A stretch of 64,000 bases of DNA from Christensenella sp. UBA6345 (GTDB taxonomy: Bacteria; Bacillota; Clostridia; Christensenellales; UBA1242), in NCBI GenBank assembly GCA_002437945.1, contig DJSB01000048.1, positions 1-64,000 of the forward strand, in the 5' to 3' direction. A model generated the notes under the pieces. That model worked only from the letters and a program-made list of their open reading frames with translations, searched no databases and was not told the DNA's origin. Both the position numbers and the translations under genes were made by a program. Position 1 is the first letter of the stretch. Every line of letters begins with the position of its first letter. This document shows positions 22,301-34,300 of the stretch, piece after piece.

Positions 22301-25300
22301 GTATAATTACCATCTACATAAACTCTATTAATAGTTTGACAGTTATTTACATTACCTATCGCTCCGCCAATATTGTTAGTACCATTAATAATCTTTGCAT
22401 TATATGTTATTTTTGAAGATCCAACATAGATATTAGATAATGTACAATTTTCTACATAACCTATCGCTCCACCAATGTTGTTAATCAAATTATCACTATC
22501 TCCATTAATAGTAATATCAACTATCTTCCCAAATGCATACAAAGCAGAAACTTGTTTGTTTATAGCATCATCGGATAGGGTTTCACCAACCAATTTACCA
22601 ATAGCACCACCATAGTTAAATGTTCCTTTATAATTATTAATTACAACAACATCTTTTTCTTCTTTTTCATCACTATTAATAAGTTTATTTATATTCCCGC
22701 CATCATTGGTTAACCTTATTTTATTAGCATATCCAGCCAAACTACCAATATTTATGTTATTAATAATTGAATTTATATCATTAGCAAAATCCAATTCAAC
22801 ATTTAATTTAATAGTAACTTCGTTAGAACTAATGTTATTAGCCATACTTGTAGAATCGTTAATTCTACCAGCCAGACCACCAACATCAAACGATTTATTA
22901 GAAATATTATTTAAATATTGTTGAAGAATACCACCTTTATCAATATCAATATTTATAATTGGAATAGTATTTATAATTTCACTATTACCGACCTTGCCCC
23001 TACTTAATTTTGAGTTAGCAATAATGTACTTACTAGAAGCAGAAGCAGTAATCATACCAGCCAAACCACCATATGCTAAAGTCTTATCTATATTATCTCC
23101 CGCTTTACTAATATCACCGATACCTTGAACATTAATTTGAAGTCCATTAATAGTACATGTATTAATGCTACCATTACCACTATAACCAATTAATCCACCT
23201 ATAGCACCTGCGGTTTTTGAAGTAATTGTTACATTAGAAACATTAACATTTTCTATTTTTGTACCAGCATCACTATATCCTACTAGAGAACCTATAAACA
23301 ATGGATTGTTATATATATCATTCTCTTTATTTAAATTAGATGAAGAGACATTAATATCTACTTTTTCCAAACCAAAATGATGGAATGAAGCATCTGACGT
23401 ATATCCTAACAATCCATAATATACTTCATTACCTACTTGGCTTATTTTCAAATTTTTAATTTTAAAGTTATTATATACGCCGTTAGCATCTTTAGAAGAA
23501 TATAATGATCCTCTAAATGGAGAAGCAACACTACCAATAGGAGTCCATTCTTCATCATTCAAGTCAATATCATTCATCAATACAAATTCGGCATTACGGA
23601 AATCAGACATTAATTTTAATTTTTCAACCGTGTCTACTTCAATAACTGTCTTTTCAGGTTTTGCTTCAAGATATGGGAATACTGTTGCATTATCTGCTGC
23701 AGTTTCTCTTCTTATACCTGTCCAACGATTAGTTGTCCAAGATTCATAGTTTAATGGCACTGTTATATTGTCATTTTTTCTATCTATTACACCACTCTTA
23801 TAAATACCATATGTATTAGATTTTATAATAGCATTCTCTTCTTCATCTATTATTGTTAAAGAAGTAATTAACTCTTTATAAGTTCTTGCCGAACTTATAT
23901 TTTGTCTTCTACTATATCTGTTATATTTATATGTGAATTTTTTACTTCCAGCACTTGCAGTTTCAAATTTTTGCTCGTCATAACCAAAATCACCCGCATT
24001 TTTGAAAGAATTATTATTTAATCTTCTATCGTCAGCGAATTGTGCTTTACTTGAATCATCATTACCAGAATATCCATCTTTTGGATCGCCTGTTAATCCT
24101 GCAACAACTAATCCAACTTCTGACATTACGTTAGTGATTTCTTCTCCAGACTGATATTTATTAGTTGTATATTGATATTGTGGATAGTAGTTTTCAGCAG
24201 CACTTATAATACCGCCCACTGTTAAAGCACTAGAATCCTTAACATAGTACAATAATGTACCAATAAAACCACCAATATATGAATTATCTCCAATTGAAGA
24301 TTGCGAACTATTTTTACGTACAATATTGGTATCTTCTTTTCTCCAAATATTGATAGCAACAACCTTTCTTAAACTTATTATGCTATTGGTTAATACTCCC
24401 CTGCTAGTAGCACCTATGTTGTATAGGTTACTTGAAGGAATTGATGATTTAGACTCACTATATTTAAGATCTACTTGACTACCATTAGAATCAGTCAATT
24501 CTGTAGATGTATTAAAGAATAAGTAATCATTCATCTTACCCATAGCAAATCTTGTGGAAGACATGCCACTATCAGTAGGGTCATTAACACTTTCCGATGC
24601 AGTCTTTGTTGCCAAACCAATTAACCCACCAGCACTATAATATCCTTTAACACTTGATGTGACATATATGCTTTCATAAGAACCAGATATATCTAGTCCT
24701 GTAAATCCACCAGCATACATGCTATTTAAGTTAATAACATTAATGCGACTATATGAATCACTAACTGTACCAGCATTATTAAATCCAATAACACCACCAA
24801 TATAGTTAGCATTTCTAGCGAACAAATCATTATAGTTAAGTTCACTACTATATATAATAGGATTAGCAGTAGATACTGATACTCCTTTTTTGTATTCAGC
24901 ATCTATCTTATCTTGTATTGTTTTTGTATGAGCAATATAACTTCTTTGTAATGTACCACGGTTTTCACCAACGATACCACCAGATATTCTAGTACCACGT
25001 AATTTAGGAGTTACATCTTCATCTATGATAAATGTTGCATCACTAATTGTTGAAGTATATCCATTAAGTCCTACAACGCCACCAACTATTTCACCATCAA
25101 TTCTAATATTGCCATGTACTTTCAATTTGCGTGCATTGGCATTGAATAGTGATTGTTTACTTTGAGAGTTTGAGCCACTATCTACATCAAGAATACCTAT
25201 TACACCACCTGCATAAGAAACTACTCGAACGTTGGTATTTGCAATACCATCATCTTTGACTGGCTCTTGGTCTTTTTTAGTTTGACCAAGTTCAAGTACA

Positions 25301-28300
25301 GGTATTGCTCTATCATAAATGTTAAATGTTCCCTTATTAGCAACAGGATTCTTTGAACTAAATATATTAGAACTACTAAAGTATGCAGATTGTACATTAA
25401 CTGTATTGGTAATATTAACTATTTGACTATCACCAATTACTAGTCCTGCTAGTCCACCTACAACATTTTGTCCTTGTATAAATGCAGAATCGCTCTTACC
25501 TGTAATATTGATATTAAATACATCTGCATTTTCAATACTACCTGCTAAAGCACCTACATATTTAACTTTACTACCACGCACATCGTCAACTACAAGATTT
25601 AAGTTTCTTACTACACCACGCCTTGAAGTCATAGTATCTATAGGTTCAGTAACGATTTGACCAAACAAACCTAGATAATTAATTTCTTCTTGTGCATCAT
25701 CAGATTCAAAATCTGTATCACATACAACTCTTAACTCATTAATGGTCATACCATTACCATCTAGGTCACCAGAATATTGAGTTGTATAAGTAGTTGCAGT
25801 TAAGTCGGTAGAATTAAATGCAATATCAGAGATAAGTCTAACTGCATATGATTTATTTTTAACATCAACAGTCATTTCTTGATTAAAGTACTTATTAAAT
25901 TCTTCAGCACTCTTAATCAATTTTGGATTGCTAATATCACTACCAATAGGAGAACTCTTATACTCGTATTGATTCTTTTCAGATTGACTAGTACCAGTCC
26001 ATACTCTTACAGAAATTGTCTTCATATTAGCAGCAACTAGTTCTGGACGTTTAGCAATGTATGAAGAATGCTTCAATTTTTTAGCCAAATCCGTACTTAA
26101 ATTTAAACTTGGCATAAACCATACTGCTCTAGTTACTTTATCTACACTATTCTTTTCAAAATCTGTATTAAATGCGTAACTTTGGAAAGTATTGTATTCA
26201 AATAATTGTGTACTACCTATAGCAGTAGCAGGTTCATCAGTATCCAAGAAATTATCTGGATATTGTCTTTCTAGGTCAGAGTCTTCAACTGCAGAACCTA
26301 TCTTTAAGTAGTGAGTATCACTATAACCGGTAGGGTTATCATTATTATAAGTAGATTGTTCACTTACACCAGTAAATGGACTAGAACTATAATCATTAGT
26401 CTTTACACTACTTAATGAATAACATGAAGAAATTGTACCTTTAGACTTGTTTCTAAATACGAAACCACTTGAGTCAACGCCATTAACCATAATGTTTGCA
26501 TAACTATTAGATACTACTGCATCGTTTTCAAATACAAACGCACTGGCTTTAGTCTTTGTACTAATTACAGCATTCATTGCTCTTAATGAAACAACATTAT
26601 CATTAGGTTTATTCTTTGGATCATTACTATGAATATAGTTGTAACCAGCAAAACTACTTTTAATATCTTTTTCTAAACCTGTCTTATCAGGGAAATTAGA
26701 AGAATTAATTTGTCCTTCAGGATTATTACCTTCTCCTACTCTACCTTGAACATAAGAGTATTGAATAGCAGAATTAGTAGAATTATTGTAAATTACAAAA
26801 CCACTTGTTGCTGATTCATTATAGTTTTCAGCAACACGGTTAATAATGTTACCGCCTTTAAAGTAAGAAGAACTTATCTTACCAGCATTCTCTACAACAA
26901 AGCCACTTACATATCCAACACCACTTATTGAAATATCATCAATACTTGAGTTAGTTATAGTACCTATACTATCGCCTTCATCCAAGTTTTTAGCAACTAA
27001 TCCAGCCATATAATGTGTCTGGGTTTCAATTGTTGTAGTTGTTTCAATTCTTACTACTGACAAGTCTCTTGAACTATAATAATTAGTTTTTGTACTTGTT
27101 GGTAGAGTTTCTCCAGTAAGTTGAACTCTTTGATTAATTAATTCAGTAGCATTATAAGTTACTTGAACATTGGTAATTAAACCAGCATTTTCAGCGGCTA
27201 GAATACCAAATGTAACATTCTTATATGCTCTTGCATCTACATACAAGTCCACATATTTTGAATCATAACTTGCGGATTCGCTAGCAATATGATCAGATGT
27301 AGGAGCAATTTCTATAATTAAGTTTTTAATAGTTGTACCAGCATTGATACGACTGAATATACCAATATTGGCTTCTTCAATCAAATCAGCACTTTCATCA
27401 TATGAATCAAGATTGAAACTCTCCAATTTTAATACATATCCGTTACCGTCTAAACTATTAATTTTTAAATCTGATCTTAATGGTGTCCAATCTTTTAATG
27501 TTAAATCATTAACCAAAATATAGTCTACACCATCTTCCATATTTATTAATTCTTCTACAGTACTAATAGGATCTGGAGCATCTTCATCTCTTTCCCTATG
27601 GAAGTTAAATGTAAATTCACATATTTCTTCTTTTATAATATAATAAGAAGAATCAGTAGTGTCTATTGTACTATCAGAAGTAATAGGGATTAGTTGAACT
27701 TCACCTTTTTTATCTTTAGGGTCTTGACTACCATATGCAAACTTAACAACTGCAGCAAGTCTATCATTACTACCAAATTTAGTATTTTGAACAGTGTACA
27801 CTGTTTCACCAAAATCACCATCATTTCTTGCACCAATTGTAAATGAATTAGCAATAATCTTATCAGAATTAGACTCATTAGCATCAGGTATTTTAGCATA
27901 CCTACTATCCCCATCAATTACTGATGTATCTACTGTACGCCAGATATATGGAGATGCCAAAACTTGTCCATTGTTAGTATCTTTATATGTTGCTTTTGAG
28001 AATTGGGCTTCAATTTGAGCAATTTTTAATTTAACAGACTCTGCAATTTCGCTATTATATTTAGCCTTGTTTACACGCACAATTAATTTATATGGTTGGT
28101 TAAATATACCCATCATATAACCATCAAAGACATTATCAACAGTTATTTCTTCTATTAAGAAATCAGTAATTCGAACATCCACATTAGATGTAAAGATTAT
28201 TGTTTCACCATTGATTTTCTTTGAAACTTTACCTATCAAGGCAATCTTATATTTTGTTGATGTATTCAAGTTAGTATACAAGTAATATTTATTGTTACGA

Positions 28301-31300
28301 TAAATCACTTCAAAATCAGTCTTGTATGCACCAACTCTGATTTCTTGGTCATTTGAACCATAATAGTACATATAACTTTCATCAAAGTTAACTACACCAT
28401 CAAAGTTATTGGTTTGTACAGTAATCTCATGTTCGGTACCTCTGGCAACTACGCCACGGGTTTCGCCATCAATGGTAATTGATAATGAAGGTGGTGACTG
28501 AACATCAAGTTTAATAGATTTAACTTTAACTGGGTCTACAACGCCATCTTTATATGCTCTAACTGTTAAAGTAAAACTATTGGCTTCAGTAACAAAACTA
28601 TTAATTAATGTACGAATATAAATATAACCATTATATTTAGTTTCTTTATTTTGATTTATGTATGATTTCTTTTGTAATACTATTCCATTATCAATTCTGA
28701 TAATATCAGTTAATAATGTCTGGTATGTACCATTATAAATAATACCATAATCAGTTTCTCTAGCATTAGCCAACATTTGTTCTAATTGAACAACAGTATT
28801 AGCATCAACACTAGAAGATATTTCTAATCTGTCATATGCAGCATATTCAGGAGAAATATAGGCTTTTAATATACCAACATGTCCTGGAATAATATTGTCA
28901 TATGCAATTTCGTTTAAGTTAACATTAGTTATCTTATTGTTATTGTCATCGTAAGATACACTAACTTCACTATTTGGATAATGTTTTAATACAATGTCAT
29001 TAACTGGTTGTGGGTTAACCGCAACTGGTATAACAGCCTTTAAATTATTATCCATATAATCTGTTAAGTCATTAGTTACATAACCATTTTCACTAACTAT
29101 AATACTATCACTAGTATTAAATTTTGCGACAAAGAATGTAAGATTCTTAACGTAAGATTGAGAGATATTTGATTTACTATCATAATCGATATATATATCA
29201 AAATAGTAACTTAAATATCCATTAACTGTTTGTTTAGGAATATTAGTGCAACGAAGTGCAATATCTCCTATAAGTATCTTTTTATCTTTATTATTATCAC
29301 CGAATGCTTTGCTTACAGGAATTGTACGTTCGATATTATCGCTATCATAATAAGTTAAATACAATTCTTCAAAAGATTTTTCAGTTCTGATATCAATCTT
29401 AAATGACATTTCTGTACTTGGATTAATAGTTAATGAACTTACCGAACTATTAAGTGCCCAGTTTACATCACTAAATGTTACATTAAATACCGATACCATA
29501 TTTCTGTAATTTCTTAAAACAAAATCATTAGAAGTTACATCAACAATGGTAGAAGTACCAATTAACCTATTACCGTCATAAACATTTACATATGGAACTG
29601 CTACAAAACTTACATTTTTGAAAGTTTCAGTAGAAGCAAACTTGGCTTCCATAGTAGAAGGCACATCAAAATAATATACCACATTGTCGCCTATAGTTTC
29701 TTCTTTTCTTATTTTATCATTAACTGTAATTGCTGTAGATTTACTAATAAAGTCATAATTAGATACACTGTCTTTAGCAAATTTAACTATTGGATTGTTA
29801 GATGAGTCAAGTCGTGCAAAGTAATATCTTACACCACCATCCATATTTGACTCTAAACTGAATGTTTTTGTTACATTATTTCCTTTGTATTCATAATTAC
29901 CATATACATTGGATTTAATAGCAACATTGGAAGGATACTCTAAAGTACTCTTTGGTATTATAATCTCTTTGTTATTAGTAATTGTTGTATTAACACCTGA
30001 AGAAGCATATGTTAGTCCAATCTTGTTAATAGTGTTAATTACATTGATAGGAACTACATGAGTTAAATCACTATCATATGCCGAACTAATTGTAAGTGTA
30101 CTATTACCTGCTCCCCTTGCAACAAATGAATAAGTATTATCATAATTCATTTCTATACTTAAAACATTGGTATTAGAAGAAGTAATCTTTACACTATTAC
30201 TATTAATAAACGAAGGAACTGTAGAAACTTTTAGAATATCGCTTAAGTTATAACGATTTTTAGACTTAATATCATTAATTAACTTAACTTCATCATCTGG
30301 CAATAATCTTACTTTTGTATCAGAACCAAAGTTGATTGATTGTCCATTTTCAGTAGCGACATAGTTTTCGTCTGCTAATTCATAGTAAGAAATAATTGAA
30401 TATAATTTGTTTTGTTCATTATCATTAAGGCTAGCGATAAATGTTCTTACACCATCTTTAATATGCTCTATATTAATTTGTTTTGGTGGGAAATTAACTA
30501 ATAAATTAACTCTATAAGAGTAATCATCATTGTTAAGTCTAACTACTCTTGGAATACCAAACAATACTGGAAGACCATTGTTAACTTCAGAATTAATATA
30601 CCAATGTCTATTGTCAGTTTCTAATTGGTTTTCACGTTGAATATAAGTTAATTTGTTACCATCAGTCTCATCTATTAAACCATCTCCATTTTTATCATTC
30701 CCACTTGTTACTATATATGCTGACAAAATAGAGTCAATATTATTTTCTGTAGAATTAAATGAATAAGATATTTGAGATTTTAAGTCGATAGCCTGATTTT
30801 GTTTGTCCGATTCATTGGTAATCGCAGTTGCAACTTGATTAACTTTAATCATATCAACCGATACAGTCTCGGTTACTTTTGACTCGCCCAATCTATCATA
30901 ATACTTAATTTCTACTTGTTTTTCGCCTTCGCCAACATATCCGCTTGCTAATGCATAATTATCTTTTGAAGTAGTATCGTATGATGATTTGGTTGTGTCA
31001 CTACTATCAGGTTTTGTAGGTATCTGTTTTGTAGTAATATAACCATATTTAGACATTGCCATAAAGTAGGAATTGGTAATGTTGTTATAATAACGATTAA
31101 TGAATTTGAATTGAGATACATTCTCTTTTTGTGCATCTAATGAAATATCTATGTCTCCATAATATGCAGTTGGATACATAGCCGATAATTGAGATGCTGC
31201 ATATGAATATATAGTTTTTGCTGATGCGCCACTGATATAATCACCTATTAAGGCGAATGTATTGCTTGCAGATAATGCATCACCCACAATACCACCAGTA

Positions 31301-34300
31301 GCAGGTGTTGCTTTATTTTCTACCTTATCAATATCATTATTGTATAATGTACCTATGAAACTTGTATTGTTGATTTGAACAATACCTTTTGTTTGACCAA
31401 CAACTCCACCAAGTCCTGCCAAATGTCCTTGAATATCAACAAATGCTTGAGCATCAGTTACTACACCACTATTAAGTATACCAACAATACCACCAGCGAA
31501 ATTACGATTATCATTGGTTAAACTCTTTGTATGTGCATCTGAAACTATTATGTCTCCATAATATCCAGTACCATATCCACTAACATTGTATGGAGTAATA
31601 GGATCATTATTGTAACTATAAACAGAGTTGTAAGAAATAGGGCTATAAGAAATATAGTTATATACACTAGTGAATACATTAGTAGAACTAGAAGGATTAT
31701 CACTATTGTAATATATATTTTTTATTCTTAAATCACTATCTACTACTACCAAACCATTATAAGTACCAATTACGCCACCTACACCATTGAATCCAATAAT
31801 TGCTGTTTTGTATTCATCATCAATAGTATTAAGTTTTAACATTTGTACTTGGTTATTAAGTATTAAGTTAGTACCAACTAGTGATAATGATTTTGCTAGT
31901 CCACTAGTTATAGATTGTGAATAATATGATTGAGTAAATCCATTACCCTTATCATTTCCTAAACGGAAATCATATTCGGTAGATACAAGACTGCTCTTAC
32001 CTAGAATTAAATCATGGTAAGTAATACGTATAATTGCAAATGTAGCATTATCATCATGTTCACCGATCGCATTAACATAATCATCAACATTGTTAGTATC
32101 AATTGAAAGACTATTAAGTAATTGTCTAATTTCTGACTTGGTTAAACTTAATGTTTCAAAATTCTCTAAATAGATTTTAAAGTTCTTATTAAAATCAACA
32201 AAATTTTCTTGGAATTTAGCATTTTCTTCTGAAGTAGAATTACCAATACCATTAACAAAATGATATTTAGTTGTATCATCTGGATTGCTTACGATATGTA
32301 CAATACCAGTTTCTGATTTACCAACTATACCACCAATATTAGTGAAACCACGTAATAATGGGAATGATACATTGTCTTTAACAACACCAGTATTATAACC
32401 TACTATACCACCGACATTGGACATATAGTATTCTTCTTGTCTATCCTTGTAGTCACCAATAATATCTGCTTTTGCAGTAACACCTGCAACAATACCAGCA
32501 TTAAATCCAACTACACCACCAAAGGAAGCATACATACTATTAATCTTTTGTTCTTCTGGTAAACTTGAGTTAATAGATGTAATAACATGAGTAGAATTAG
32601 TCAAAGTTTCATTGTCATTAGCATTATGAATATATGCTCTATTATTAAATCCTACCATACCACCAATATAAGCGATATTATTAGATTTAACAGAAACGTT
32701 AATCAATGCTGTAGATGTTACATCAAACATTTGTGATGCAGCATCGCTATTGTTCTCACCACAGTAACGATAAGATCTAACTGCTCTTTCTTGAAGTTTT
32801 TGAATTTCGTTACTGGTTATTCTATAATTAGAAGTTGTATCAATTGCTTTGTAGTCTAGGCCATTAGTTGTGTTACGGCCTTCGCCATTAATTTTCATTG
32901 AAGTATTAAGTGAATATCTTGATGTGTTATTTAAGAAACCAACAACACCACCAACAAAATAGAATGAATTTTCGCTAGTGTCAGTACTACCTGTAATGAA
33001 GATACCATTATTAGGTTCTTCTTTACTTGAATTTACATAGTAATCACCAGTAATATTGGCTATACCACTACCATCGTTAACTACAACATTTTCAATTGTA
33101 CCTTCACTATAACCTGCTAATGCACCTGCGAAAATATTAACCTGACGAGTAATATTAGCCTTAATCTTAAAGTTGTTAATTGTTAGTCTTTCAATTACAG
33201 CATTTTCACCTAAATATGCAAATAATCCAAAGTAATCAATGTTATCGTTATGAATTCTTAAATTGTTAATTGAGTAATCTGCTGCAAAGATTAAAGTATC
33301 ATTTTCAACTTCTTCATAATGTCCACTTAAATAGCCTGTAAACTTGTTAACAATACCATTAACATAACCTATAGGCATCCAGTCATCAGTTAACATTATG
33401 TTATTTCTTAAAACATAATAAGAGTTAAGTGAACTATTAATACGTTTTAAATCTTCAACAGTGTAAATATTGTAAGCGGTTGCTTTAGTTTTACCATCAT
33501 TTACTTTAATTTTTATCTCTTTGTAAGAAGTATAACTACCCATATTGTCTACATTGTCTAAAGCATAGACTTTAATGATAGCCATATTGTCAGTCATTAA
33601 TTGTGAATTAATTGTGATATTAATCTTTCGATTAGTGTTATCAACATTAACAGTTAAAGCAGGATCAGAACACTCTGCTGCCAAATTCTTATTAAGAGCA
33701 TTTTTAGGTAAGATATCAAAATCCACTACTTTTACTTGTGCTTCTGGATTATTGTATTGACCATTAGCATAATTTAAGTCACGTTCATCATATTCGATTA
33801 ATGAATAACCCGAACGAATAACTTTATGAGTTGTCTTCTTTCCACATACTGGACAAGTTAATTCAACTTGTGGTTGTGAGAAATCTGCATCTTCAGTAAT
33901 TGAACTTCTTTCAACTTTATGTCCGCAAGTAATACATTGTAGGACATCTTCATTGGATATAGAAGCAATATTAGTGAAGATATAGTCACTTACCTTAACA
34001 ACTTTATTAACGACAAATCTTACCGAAGTCTCTTTTGGAGCACTTATTTGAACACCATCTTCATTAACAAAAGATTGTTCAACTTTTGCAATAAGTCTAA
34101 ATGTTAAATAGTCTTTATTTGTAGCACTATTAAAGTAACATTCAACTTCAGCAGATGCTAAATCAATAATTCTTACAATAATTGTATATTCCGAATTGCT
34201 ATACTGGATAACTGTAGCACCTTGAGATTTATCATATTCGTAGAATTCTCCGTCCCAGTTAGATATAGATGTTTGTGGTTCTAGTGTTTCGCCATAGTTG

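Noticed and set aside
15987..33490. Possible CRISPR or DNA-level tandem repeats in the giant genes
   Set aside because: The repetition is at protein level (GLUG units with variable loops); no regularly spaced near-identical DNA repeats are visible.
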